Below are positions 18,201-26,631 of a stretch of 64,000 nucleotides of DNA, piece after piece. The notes under the pieces are model-generated. The model was not told where the DNA came from and did not search any database. It saw only the letters and a list, made by a program, of their open reading frames with translations. Source of the DNA: Beijerinckiaceae bacterium (GTDB taxonomy: Bacteria > Pseudomonadota > Alphaproteobacteria > Rhizobiales > Beijerinckiaceae); the NCBI GenBank assembly GCA_947452455.1, contig CANGBX010000003.1:1-64000 (forward strand), given 5' to 3'. Each line of letters starts with the position of its first letter. The first letter of the stretch is position 1. The translations under genes were made by a program, and so were the position numbers.

Positions 18201-18844
18201 CGAAAGGCCCAGACACTCGTCTGCTTGACTTCCGAATCTTCCAACGCGCGCGTGACGGGAATGCGATAGGTTGCCAAAGCCTCGAGCCGGTCTTTCGCCA
18301 GATAAGACCGGCCCGGATCACCTATCAACACTTGTGTTCCGCTTTGGCGCAGACGATCCAGCCAATCGGTCACACGCGCCGCCATATCGCGCTCGTAAGA
18401 CACATCACCCGCAAGCACGACATCCCAGCCCCTGTCGATGCCGATCAGATTGCCGCAGAAAATTTGCACATCGACACCATTCGCTTCGGCATTGAGAGCA
18501 ATAGCTTCGGCTGAAAATTCGTCAATGTCGCAAGCCTCCACAATATTCGCACCGGCTTTGGCTGCGGCAATCGCCACAAGGCCGGAACCGGAAGCAAAAT
18601 CGAGAATATTTTTGCCCGCGACAATTTCGGGATGGTCGAGAATGTAGCGCGCCAAAGCCTGCCCGCCTGCCCAGGCAAAGGCCCAAAAAGGCGGCGGCAG
18701 GCCGATTTCTCCCAATTCCTCTTCGGTCTTCTGCCAGAGTTCGGTGGCTTCATCGGCCAGATAAAGCGAGATCTCGGGCGTATGCGGCACTGGCAAGAAA
18801 CGTGTGTGGGTGCGGATGAAGTGGGCAGTATCTTCGATGTTCAT
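18197..18844 (-). CDS. ETF-beta lysine methyltransferase homologue
   Basis: 215-residue class I methyltransferase that resembles the mitochondrial protein ETFB-KMT (METTL20): PFWAFAWAGGQALARYILD, then NILDFASGSGLVAIAAA (SAM motif I), WDVVLAGDVSYE and a late VLIGDPGRSYL. The family's GDPGR motif and its Trp-rich entry segment are both present. By analogy it should methylate lysines on electron-transfer flavoprotein beta near its recognition loop; this is inference. Its ATG at 18844 overlaps the stop of the upstream isomerase-like gene (ATGA). A longer frame upstream is antisense-like and unconserved. Confidence 0.85.
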   Translation of the reverse strand: MNIEDTAHFIRTHTRFLPVPHTPEISLYLADEATELWQKTEEELGEIGLPPPFWAFAWAGGQALARYILDHPEIVAGKNILDFASGSGLVAIAAAKAGANIVEACDIDEFSAEAIALNAEANGVDVQIFCGNLIGIDRGWDVVLAGDVSYERDMAARVTDWLDRLRQSGTQVLIGDPGRSYLAKDRLEALATYRIPVTRALEDSEVKQTSVWAFR

Positions 18845-19620
18845 GGCGCAAGCTTCTCGATCCAGCCGAGGCCTGCAACAGTGGATGCGCGCGGGCGATA
18901 TTCGCAGCCAATCCATCCCTGCCAGCCGCGCGAAGCAATCTCTTTCAAGATCGCCTCATAATTGATCTCGCCTTCATCAGGCTCATGTCTGCGCGGCACT
19001 GAAGCCAATTGGAAATGGCCGATCAAAGGCCAGTGACGACCGATGCGGCGCAGAAGATCGCCTTCCAGAATCTGCACATGATAAAGATCAAACATGATCT
19101 TCAATTCGGGGCGATTGATATGGCTGATGAGATCGGCCGCCATATCCGAGCCGGTCAAAAAATAATCGGGCCGGTCATAAGGATTGAGCGGTTCAATCAG
19201 CAAAGTGACATTGGCGCGCTCTGCCTCTTCGCAAGCAAAAGCCATATTGTCGAGAAAACAAGCGCGCGCATCTTCCAGAGACACTCCGTTCAATACGCCT
19301 GACAGACAATGAACATTTTTCGCGCCCAGCTCATGTGCATAGTCCAAAGCCTTTGCGAGGGAGTCACGAAAAGCGGCACGCTTGGCTGGCAAAGCCGCAA
19401 AGCCAAATTCACCCATACCACCGGGCGGCGCGTTCAAACCCGTCATGATGAGGCCCGTGTCATCAAGCCTTTTGCGCAGATCGCGCGCTGCGACTTCATA
19501 AGGAAACTGGCACTCAACGGCTGAAAATCCCGCCTTTGCTGCCGCGCCAATGCGATCCGCAAAAGGGACTTCGGTGAAGAGCGTGGAAATATTGGCGCAG
19601 AAGCGCAGGGCGTTTTGCAT
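18841..19620 (-). CDS. Hydroxypyruvate isomerase family TIM-barrel protein
   Basis: 259 residues with the AP-endonuclease 2-like TIM barrel of the Hyi/OtnI group: FCANISTLFTEVPFADRI at the start, VECQFPYE, LNAPPGG, LLIEPLNPYDRPDYFLT with a catalytic Glu, MFDLYHVQILEGDL and GHFQLASVPRRHEPDEGE. Members isomerise hydroxypyruvate or 2-oxo-tetronate; which substrate applies here is uncertain as no glyoxylate or tetronate genes are adjacent. ATG at 19620 is preferred because family similarity begins there. It is translationally coupled to the ETFB-KMT-like gene. Confidence 0.85.
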   Translation of the reverse strand: MQNALRFCANISTLFTEVPFADRIGAAAKAGFSAVECQFPYEVAARDLRKRLDDTGLIMTGLNAPPGGMGEFGFAALPAKRAAFRDSLAKALDYAHELGAKNVHCLSGVLNGVSLEDARACFLDNMAFACEEAERANVTLLIEPLNPYDRPDYFLTGSDMAADLISHINRPELKIMFDLYHVQILEGDLLRRIGRHWPLIGHFQLASVPRRHEPDEGEINYEAILKEIASRGWQGWIGCEYRPRASTVAGLGWIEKLAP

Positions 19621-19661
19621 GCGGATGATAATAGAGACCTTCGGCCCCCACGACAATAAGC

Positions 19662-20072
19662 TCAGAAACTCGCAGTCGAAGCGCCAAACTCTGCCAAGCG
19701 CTCGCTCAATTCTTTGATTCTTTGGCGCAGCTGGCGATTTTCATATTCCAGCATGGCTATCTGCTCGGCCATGGTGGCTTGCGCGCGCTCAGTGCCCTTC
19801 TCTGAAACTTTAAACTGAACGCCGATCATGTCTTGCGAACGCCAACGCGCTTCGCACTCATAGATCCGATCGCGCGCCGGGATTTCGAGACGAAAATGAT
19901 CGGGCAAATCCGTCACGCCGCGGCCTTTGAGACAGGCACCGGTCAGTGAAATATTGCGCACCTGACAATCCAGAGACGATTGCCCGCTGCGATAATAAAC
20001 GCGGCCCGCAATCAATGTACGGTGTCGTTCTGCGCCCCGTCTGTTTTCGGGCTCGAGCGGATCGGAGGACAT
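19662..20072 (-). CDS. PilZ domain protein with C-terminal coiled coil
   Basis: 136 residues. The PilZ c-di-GMP signature is readable: RRGAERHR at residues 11-18 (RxxxR) and NISLTGACL (N/DxSxxG) about 35 residues later. The last 40 residues (about 95-130) are rich in heptad Leu/Ile/Glu and predict a coiled coil, so it may dimerise or dock on a partner. Starting at ATG 20072; a TTG at 20087 is an alternative. The output of this sensor cannot be told from context: the flanks are an isomerase and an MFS transporter. Confidence 0.83.
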   Translation of the reverse strand: MSSDPLEPENRRGAERHRTLIAGRVYYRSGQSSLDCQVRNISLTGACLKGRGVTDLPDHFRLEIPARDRIYECEARWRSQDMIGVQFKVSEKGTERAQATMAEQIAMLEYENRQLRQRIKELSERLAEFGASTASF

Positions 20073-20139
20073 GAAAAACCAAATCAAAAAAAGAATGCAA
20101 CAAGATTAGCTGATTTTGGGTGCGGTTGGAACGCTCCCT

Positions 20140-21330
20140 TTAAGTCTTGTCGGCGGGCCAGGCTTGCCGGAACCAGACAGCTGCAATCACAAGCGAAATG
20201 GCAATGATTGCAAAGACTCCGCCCACACCTGCAAAGGCCGCAAAGAAACTGGCCGCAGATGGAAAAGCCACCTGCCCGATACGATTTCCCGTCAAGCGCA
20301 TCGACAAAGCGGTGGCGCGCACATTGGCGGGGGCGAGCTGCACAATGCCCGAAAAAGCCAAGGTGGAGGAAATACCAAGCCCATAGCCCGAAGCGATTGC
20401 GCCGACATAAAGCAACCAAAGCGGCAATGGAAAAGCAAACATCAAGAGACCAGCGGCCCCCAGCAACAAGCTCATCAGCGTCAATGGCACGCGACCAAAA
20501 ATACGAAACAGCGAGACATAAGCAAGGCGGGATGCCATCGCGCTCGCCGCACGCACAGTCAGCAACCATCCCACGTGACTCGCTTCAATATTCCGCTCTG
20601 TACCCAAGAGCGGCATGTAAATGATCAACACATCAAAAGTCGTGACCGTGATCACGGAGGCAAAAATCGTCGCTGACAAGCCTTTCAATCGCAAGATTTC
20701 GGCAAGGCTGAGGCGCTGCTCATCAGCGGGGCGCGGCGGCTTGGGTGGCGCGCGGCCGATCATGAAACCGATGATCACATTGACCCCAGCCACCACCACG
20801 CCCAGCATGAAGAGTAGATCGGTCGGCGCCACGCGCGCATCACCCGCCGCGATGGCCATGATGATCGGGCCCACCGCCTGGCCAACGGCAAGGCCAAACA
20901 TGTAAAGACTCAAAACCGTTTCACGACTTTTGGGGCCTGCAGAGCGCACAGAGATGATTTGATGTGCCGCCATGGCCAAGATATGACCCACGCCCAACAA
21001 AACATTGGCGGCTAGAAGATGCCAACGCGTCTCTGGTGAAAGCCAGAGCATGAGCGCACCACCACACATGAGGATCGCGCCCAATTGGGCGGCGCGCGCA
21101 TCATGTCCACGATCCATGATCTTGCCGAAGGGAATCGCGAGGACGATCGGCAAGAGCGAGAAACTCGCGCCGATGAACCCAATCCAGACAACCGAGAGAT
21201 CAAGCTCGACACCGCGATAGGTCGTGCCGCCACGCACCAGCGGCAATAAGGCTTGTAAAAAAACGCAATGGAGGAAAAGCGGGACGATCAGGCCGAAATC
21301 AATATCGTGATCCTGCTTTCGACCAAACAA
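20140..21330 (-). CDS. MFS transporter
   Basis: 396 residues, about 12 membrane segments, with the loop motif GKIMDRGHDARAA in the first half and a YVSLFRIFGRVP segment in the second. The specificity is unknown. The likely start is TTG at 21330 (protein beginning MFGRKQDHD). It is followed 67 bp later by the PilZ gene on the same strand. The upstream 84 bp separate it from the Bug-type binding protein gene, so it may be transcribed from that unit or from its own promoter. Confidence 0.8.
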   Translation of the reverse strand: MFGRKQDHDIDFGLIVPLFLHCVFLQALLPLVRGGTTYRGVELDLSVVWIGFIGASFSLLPIVLAIPFGKIMDRGHDARAAQLGAILMCGGALMLWLSPETRWHLLAANVLLGVGHILAMAAHQIISVRSAGPKSRETVLSLYMFGLAVGQAVGPIIMAIAAGDARVAPTDLLFMLGVVVAGVNVIIGFMIGRAPPKPPRPADEQRLSLAEILRLKGLSATIFASVITVTTFDVLIIYMPLLGTERNIEASHVGWLLTVRAASAMASRLAYVSLFRIFGRVPLTLMSLLLGAAGLLMFAFPLPLWLLYVGAIASGYGLGISSTLAFSGIVQLAPANVRATALSMRLTGNRIGQVAFPSAASFFAAFAGVGGVFAIIAISLVIAAVWFRQAWPADKT

Positions 21331-21414
21331 GGCTTTGCCCTCTTCTTCTGCGTTTTCTTGTTTTTGTCTTTAGCGTCAAAGGGGGGCGCCTGTCACCAAG
21401 CGCCACCACCTTTG

Positions 21415-22449
21415 TTATGGCGCACTCATGCCCTTGCGCAGGAAGGCGATGAGATCCGGCGGCGCGGCATAAAGCTTGTCGATCAGCTTTTGCACCTCGT
21501 CACCCGTTTGCGGGCCGATATCAAGCGAGGCCTTATTGGCTTCTGCCACGAGTTCAGGATCGGCGAGCACATCCATAAAGGCTTTGCGCAAGACACTCAC
21601 GCGATCGGACGCCACGCCCGGCGGCAGGAAGAAGGGGCGACTGATCGAGCCTTGCTGCAAGAAAACTTCCATGGCCTGCTTCTGCTGCGAGGTCTTGGCG
21701 AAATCCATCGACAGCGGCACACCGGCTGCTTTCAGCGCGGGCAGGCTTTGCGTATCCTGCTGCACGAGAACTTTCACAGCACTCTCGGGCTTCAACATGT
21801 CGGGATATTGCTGCTTGGCGCTCGACCAGAGCAGGCCGCAAATGCCCTGCACTTCATTGCGCTGAATAGCGAGGCTCACTTCATTCGAGCCCTTATAGCC
21901 CGCAATCAGTTTCACCTTCACGCCCAGAATATGCTTTTCCATGACGGGATAATCGACCAGCGCCGAGCCCGGACCTGTGCCGCCGACGACAAGCTCTTTG
22001 TCGAAGAGGTCGGCATAAGATTGCACAGGCGCATCCTTGCGCGTGATGCAGACGGAAGTGTCGGCATTGGCATTGCCCAGAAAGATGAATTTACGCGGAT
22101 CGTAAGACGAGAGATCTTGCCCCGCCATCAAAGGGTCAAACAAAGCCGTCGACAGCACGACAGCCATGGATGTGCCGTCTTTGGGCGCCAGCGAATAGAG
22201 ATGGCGCGCAGCTGCCAGCGAACCCGCACCCGGCATGTTCTGCACGACGATGGTGGGCGCACCGGGAATGGTTTTGTGGAAATGGCGGCCCAGCAAACGT
22301 GCGTAAATATCCACACCACCGCCCGAGGCCGAGCCTGCGATGATGGTGACGGTCTTGCCCTTGTAAAACGAAGCCGCATCCTGGGCCTGAGCTGCCCCGC
22401 CAATAGTCACAGCGGCCACACAGGCCAGCGCACGCGCGAATAAGCGCAT
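21415..22449 (-). CDS. Bug family (TctC-like) periplasmic substrate-binding protein
   Basis: 344-residue periplasmic binding protein of tripartite tricarboxylate transporters. A Sec signal peptide (MRLFARALACVAAVTIGG, cleavage near AQA-QD) is followed by FYKGKTVTIIAGSASGGGVD, PGAPTIVVQNMPGAGS and VVGGTGPGSA, all typical. Ligands of this family are carboxylates. The ATG at 22449 is preferred over 22455 because GGGAGG sits at good distance from it. No tctA or tctB membrane genes are adjacent, so it must share a transporter encoded elsewhere or act as a sensor. Confidence 0.87.
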   Translation of the reverse strand: MRLFARALACVAAVTIGGAAQAQDAASFYKGKTVTIIAGSASGGGVDIYARLLGRHFHKTIPGAPTIVVQNMPGAGSLAAARHLYSLAPKDGTSMAVVLSTALFDPLMAGQDLSSYDPRKFIFLGNANADTSVCITRKDAPVQSYADLFDKELVVGGTGPGSALVDYPVMEKHILGVKVKLIAGYKGSNEVSLAIQRNEVQGICGLLWSSAKQQYPDMLKPESAVKVLVQQDTQSLPALKAAGVPLSMDFAKTSQQKQAMEVFLQQGSISRPFFLPPGVASDRVSVLRKAFMDVLADPELVAEANKASLDIGPQTGDEVQKLIDKLYAAPPDLIAFLRKGMSAP

Positions 22450-22593
22450 CGTCATCCTCCCTTGATCTGGCCGTTGTCCGGCTCTGAGGAGTGGCATTGT
22501 GCAGCAATGGCCGCCCGCGTCTAGCCCTCTTGCATCTTAACCGATGCAGGATCTCTCTCGCGCGGAGATGGCAAACAGGCTAGGTTGGCGCCC

Positions 22594-24060
22594 ATGCCTT
22601 TTGCCTTCGACAATAGCTATGCCCGCCTGCCCGACACTTTTCATGCGCGCGTTCTGCCCACGCCCGTGGCCGCACCACGCCTGTTGGCGCTGAATGAAAA
22701 GCTTGCTGTCGAACTGGGGCTCGATGTTGCAGCCCTTGCGAGCCCGGAGGGCCTCGACATGCTGGCGGGCAATCACATCCCGCCGCAGGCCGAGCCGATT
22801 GCCATGGCCTATTCGGGCCATCAATTCGGGCATTTCAGCGCCCAGCTTGGTGACGGCCGCGCCATCCTGCTTGGCGAGATCATCACGCCCACAGGCGCAC
22901 GCCGCGACATTCATTTGAAAGGGGCTGGCCCCACGCCCTTCTCGCGCCGTGGCGATGGACGCGCTGCCTTGGGCCCTATCATCCGCGAATATATTGTCAG
23001 CGAGGCCATGCAGGCTTTGGGCGTGCCCACCACACGCGCACTCGCCGCCGTTGCGACTGGCGAATATGTCTATCGTGAAGAAGTGCTGCCGGGTGCCGTT
23101 CTGACACGTGTCGCAGCAAGCCACATTCGCGTCGGCACATTTGAATATTTCGGCTCACGCGGTGACGCAGTTGGTCTCAAACAGCTCGCAGATTATGTGA
23201 TTGCGCGCCACTATCCCGATCTCACAGATGATGCCGACAAATATGAAAAGTTGCTCGAAGCGGTTGTTAGCCGCCAAGCCCGTCTTGTCGCACAATGGAT
23301 GCATATCGGCTTCATCCACGGCGTGATGAACACGGATAATATGACTGTCTCCGGCGAGACGATTGATTACGGCCCTTGCGCTTTTATGGAAGCCTATCAT
23401 CCGAACACGGTGTTTTCTTTCATCGATCGGCAAGGCCGTTATGCCTATGCCAACCAGCCATCGATCGCGCAATGGAATCTGGCGCGGCTGGCTGAATGTT
23501 TGATGATGCTTTTTGCCAATGAAGCAGAGGCGCCCGAGCGCGCCAATGCCGCGCTTGCAGGCTTCAAAACACATTTCCAGAAAGCCTATCTCGATGGCTT
23601 GCGCCGCAAGATTGGCCTAATGGAAACTCAGGACGATGATGCCTCACTGCTGGCCGATCTTTTCACGCGCATGGGTGAGAATGAGGCTGACTTCACGCTT
23701 ACCTTCCGCCACCTCTGCGCATCGATTGCTGATCCCACAGCCGATGCCGGTGTCGCCACTTTGTTCAAAGACCCATCCAGCTTTGCGGGCTTTGCCGAAA
23801 AATGGCGCGCGCGTTTGGCACAAGAGAGCGGCAATCTTCTCGAGCGCGCTGAACAGATGCGGCGCGTCAATCCCGCTTTCATTCCCCGCAACCATCGTGT
23901 GGAAGAAGCCATTGCCGCAGCCTTGAAGGATGATCTCGCACCCTTCCATAAGCTCAATCGCGTGCTCGAAAAGCCATATGAAGACCAGCCGGAATTTGCC
24001 GACTATATGCTGCCTGCGCGCCCAGATGAGCGCGTGACGCAGACATTCTGCGGCACATAA
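22594..24060 (+). CDS. selO: Protein adenylyltransferase SelO (YdiU/UPF0061)
   Basis: Pseudokinase-fold enzyme that transfers AMP to Ser/Thr/Tyr of target proteins, linked to redox stress. 488 residues. Family blocks are clear: GDGRAILLGEI, LKGAGPTPFSRRGDGRAALG, REYIVSEAMQALGVPTTRAL, RVGTFEYF and GVMNTDNM with the metal-binding Asn/Asp. Cys262 in DYGPCAFME and Cys486 in the C-terminal FCGT lie where the regulatory disulfide of E. coli SelO forms; the latter is the antepenultimate residue, the position of selenocysteine in animal SelO. Its 3' end overlaps a minus-strand small gene by 58 bp. Confidence 0.92.
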   Translation: MPFAFDNSYARLPDTFHARVLPTPVAAPRLLALNEKLAVELGLDVAALASPEGLDMLAGNHIPPQAEPIAMAYSGHQFGHFSAQLGDGRAILLGEIITPTGARRDIHLKGAGPTPFSRRGDGRAALGPIIREYIVSEAMQALGVPTTRALAAVATGEYVYREEVLPGAVLTRVAASHIRVGTFEYFGSRGDAVGLKQLADYVIARHYPDLTDDADKYEKLLEAVVSRQARLVAQWMHIGFIHGVMNTDNMTVSGETIDYGPCAFMEAYHPNTVFSFIDRQGRYAYANQPSIAQWNLARLAECLMMLFANEAEAPERANAALAGFKTHFQKAYLDGLRRKIGLMETQDDDASLLADLFTRMGENEADFTLTFRHLCASIADPTADAGVATLFKDPSSFAGFAEKWRARLAQESGNLLERAEQMRRVNPAFIPRNHRVEEAIAAALKDDLAPFHKLNRVLEKPYEDQPEFADYMLPARPDERVTQTFCGT

Positions 24061-24338
24061 ATCCCAACACCCACAACAGATGCGGCCTCTTTGCGCAGAT
24101 ATTCAATCTCTGCGCTGGTGATGGGGCAAGGGTTGCACACTTCCCATCCACGGCTTGCCGCGAGCGATGCGCGGACCAAATATTCATCAGGTATTCTCAG
24201 CTTTTCGAGTTCTGCCAAAACCTGATTGCGGAAAGCCTGAAACTCCGCGCCCCATGTCGCATATGCCGCCGGCCCGTTTTCCATGACATGAGCGAAAAGC
24301 GCGCGTTCTTGATCGAGTGATGTTTGATAGGCATGCAT
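24003..24338 (-). CDS. Small protein of unknown function
   Basis: 111 residues, not recognised. Support comes from a perfect AGGAGG (complement of 24344-24349) five bases before the ATG at 24338, one of the best ribosome-binding sites in the window. The sequence is mostly helical and acidic, starting MHAYQTSLDQERALFAH, with RNQVLAELEKLRIPDEYL in the middle and a CxxC-like CNPC at about residues 68-71. No signal peptide or membrane segment. It overlaps the end of selO on the other strand and lies 61 bp downstream of the EF-hand gene on the same strand. Confidence 0.6.
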   Translation of the reverse strand: MHAYQTSLDQERALFAHVMENGPAAYATWGAEFQAFRNQVLAELEKLRIPDEYLVRASLAASRGWEVCNPCPITSAEIEYLRKEAASVVGVGIYVPQNVCVTRSSGRAGSI

Positions 24339-24398
24339 CATATCCTCCTAAATTTGTCTCAATTTAGGATCGGCATCCTTAGCGTGCTTTGACCAAGA

Positions 24399-25646
24399 TC
24401 AAGCTGTCGGCGTTTGTGCTGTCGGCCCGTCAGCTTTCAATTTCTCACCACCGACATAACCGCCGACTTCAATACCGCTGATCACCTCGTCGACCGTGAC
24501 CTTGCCATCGCCATTGGCATCCCAGAACAACATGATTTGATGTGCGCGATCAGCAACATTATCGACCGTTGCAGGGTCGAGAGCCGCCTCAAGATCAGCC
24601 TGATCGAAATAGCCTTTACCGCCCAAATCATATTGCTGGACGATGGCTTGCGCCTGTTGCACCTGCGCAATGCCCGTCTGCAATTCTTCGAGCGTCAATT
24701 CGCCATCGGCTTGCGTATCCCAGGCCGCAAAGGTTGCCGCGGGATCATTCACTTGCGCATGAGTTTTGAATTCATCGAGCGAAATGCCGCCACTGCGGTC
24801 GCCATCATATTGCGCCAGCAAAGTGGCCGCGAGCAAAGCCGGATCCGAATCGGTCGGAATGGTCGGCGTAACAGCAGGCTGATCGGGATGGGTTGCCTGC
24901 GCATCCGCGCTTTCAATGGCGGCAATCAATTCCTGACGCGTGAGCTTGCCATCCTTATCAGCATCCCAATCTGCGAATTTGGCCTGTGCATCGGCATATT
25001 CACCCGGCGCCATTGCAGCCGCTTTTGCCAGATCAATGGCGCCTGTCTGTTGCGGATCGAAGGCTGCCAGCAATTGATCAGCGCGATCCATCGCATCATA
25101 GCCGGCCGTCAATTCATCGCGCGTGACATGGCCATCGACATTTTGATCAAACGCATCAATCGCCGCTTGCGCCTTGGTCGCATCTCCCGAAGAGGGATCA
25201 GCCGTCCAGGCAGATTGAAGATCGGCCAGATCAATATAGCCCTTGTTGGCCTTGTCATATTTCGCCAGCAAATCATCCGCGCGCTGCGCGGCTGTAGGTG
25301 GCGCCCATGTGCCATCCAATTCATTGACGCTGACAGATCCGTCGCCGCTGCGATCAAGCCCGTCCAAAGCCTCCTGAGCGAGATAGGCGGCAATGGCATG
25401 ATTGCGCGAGAAAGACGGATAGAGCGTCTCGGCAAAAATCGTCTTGTGCACGGAGGCAACCGCACCCGTGACTTCGGGCATGCGGGTGGGGTCAACCAGC
25501 AGCGTGGCAAAAACATGCTGGAACTCGGCCCCGTCAATGGATTGATCGCCATTGCGGTCCATGCCGGAGGCGAGCTGGCGCGCATAAGCACCCCGCTGAG
25601 AGCCGGCGGCATTGAGAAGCGAGATAAGGCGCTGCGCATAGTCCAT
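24399..25646 (-). CDS. Multi-EF-hand calcium-binding protein
   Basis: 415 residues made almost wholly of EF-hand helix-loop-helix units. Ten 12-residue loops can be placed, beginning at residues 30, 98, 131, 167, 197, 228, 281, 310, 340 and 376. Those at 30, 98, 167, 228 and 376 are near-canonical (for example DANGDGKVTVDE), 281 and 310 keep D and the final E, and 131, 197 and 340 are degenerate. A Pro/Thr-rich linker (about 252-268) splits it into two halves. No signal peptide or membrane anchor is visible, so a cytosolic buffer or sensor is the simple reading. Next gene upstream is the porin, 125 bp away. Confidence 0.82.
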   Translation of the reverse strand: MDYAQRLISLLNAAGSQRGAYARQLASGMDRNGDQSIDGAEFQHVFATLLVDPTRMPEVTGAVASVHKTIFAETLYPSFSRNHAIAAYLAQEALDGLDRSGDGSVSVNELDGTWAPPTAAQRADDLLAKYDKANKGYIDLADLQSAWTADPSSGDATKAQAAIDAFDQNVDGHVTRDELTAGYDAMDRADQLLAAFDPQQTGAIDLAKAAAMAPGEYADAQAKFADWDADKDGKLTRQELIAAIESADAQATHPDQPAVTPTIPTDSDPALLAATLLAQYDGDRSGGISLDEFKTHAQVNDPAATFAAWDTQADGELTLEELQTGIAQVQQAQAIVQQYDLGGKGYFDQADLEAALDPATVDNVADRAHQIMLFWDANGDGKVTVDEVISGIEVGGYVGGEKLKADGPTAQTPTA

Positions 25647-25702
25647 CTACGCGGATCAGCAAATGTTATGCCGTGAGAAATGCTCTTAAAAACAGATATT
25701 TA

Positions 25703-25742
25703 GATAAAGAAAAGGCGCCGGGGCTGAAAGCCACCGGCGCCT
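25703..25742 (-). terminator. Intrinsic terminator of the porin gene
   Basis: A 9-bp stem (AGGCGCCGG at 25713-25721 with CCGGCGCCT at 25734-25742). Read on the minus strand it is followed by a T-rich tract (complement of 25703-25712). It lies 29 bases after the porin stop and upstream of the EF-hand gene, separating the two transcripts. Confidence 0.85.
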
Positions 25743-25771
25743 GATTTGTCAGACCTAGAGGTCCGTGAAGA

Positions 25772-26623
25772 TTACTTCACGTCCTTCGAGGTGAGAGCGA
25801 AGGAGAGCGTGCCAACAACAGTGTTGCCGCAATAGCTGGACAGCGTACCACCAGACACATTTGTCGGGCCGGTGATGTCCGCGCACTTCGTCTTGTTCAG
25901 GCTGGTGCTGTGGTAGCGCAGGTCAACCGTAGCAATCTTGTAGGTGTAGCCAGCGCCAACGTTCCAGTAGGTGTAGTCGGCATAGTTGGTCGACAGATGC
26001 GTCGCATCGGCCTTGCCGAGGAACTGACGACCCAGTTCGCCCGAGAGGGTCACGTCGCCGAGCTTATAGGCTGCGGTACCAGCGATATACTGACCCTTAG
26101 CGCCCGTGTGGATATAGGACGGCGTGGCAAACGCGTTGACGCCGAGCGTCAAAGCATCGTTCACAGCGAAAGTGGTCTTGATGTAGCCTTCCCACCATGT
26201 CGTCGATGTCGGGAGAACCGAAGCCGACTTCGTGAAGCTCGGGTAGATGTAGCCAGCAGCGCCGACGTCAATGCCGAAGGCGCCGTAGGTGGCGCGCAGG
26301 CCGCCCATCGCGTCCCACTCAAGCGAGGGGCTTTCGACGAAGCGAGCAATCTTCACAGACGAACCAGCCGTGCCGAGATAGCCGACGTAGGTGTCGTTGA
26401 AGTTATAACGGACTTCAGCGTTCGCATTGATGCTCGGCTTGCCATCCGACTGGCTGATGCCGCGGAAGAGGTAATTCGTGGTCAGACCACCACCGACAGT
26501 CCATTCCCAGGGGGAAACGACGGGAGCCGGGGGGGCCTTCTTGCCCTTGCCGAGGTCGGCAGCGGAAGCGGAAGTCACAGCGGCCAAAGCGGCAACGGCG
26601 GAGAGGAGGATCTTGGAGCTCAT
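25772..26623 (-). CDS. TorF family putative outer-membrane porin
   Basis: 283 residues with a Sec signal peptide (MSSKILLSAVAALAAVTSAS, cut near ASA-AD). The mature part starts with a Lys/Pro-rich segment, then WEWTVGGGLTTNYLFRGISQSD, the hallmark start of the TorF/Gcw_chp beta-barrel family. Alternating hydrophobic strands fill the rest and GYTYKIATVDLRYHSTSL is near the end. Two cysteines (CADIT, SYCGN) may form a loop disulfide. It is probably a major outer-membrane channel. A hairpin over the ribosome-binding site (26632-26656) suggests translational control. The frame stays open upstream of 26623 but includes tRNA sequence, so it is not coding. Confidence 0.86.
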   Translation of the reverse strand: MSSKILLSAVAALAAVTSASAADLGKGKKAPPAPVVSPWEWTVGGGLTTNYLFRGISQSDGKPSINANAEVRYNFNDTYVGYLGTAGSSVKIARFVESPSLEWDAMGGLRATYGAFGIDVGAAGYIYPSFTKSASVLPTSTTWWEGYIKTTFAVNDALTLGVNAFATPSYIHTGAKGQYIAGTAAYKLGDVTLSGELGRQFLGKADATHLSTNYADYTYWNVGAGYTYKIATVDLRYHSTSLNKTKCADITGPTNVSGGTLSSYCGNTVVGTLSFALTSKDVK

Positions 26624-26631
26624 AATCACTT

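Noticed and set aside
24414-25676. 420-residue plus-strand frame opposite the EF-hand gene
   Set aside because: Complement of a repetitive acidic protein gives a long open frame; composition is a mirror of the EF-hand repeats.
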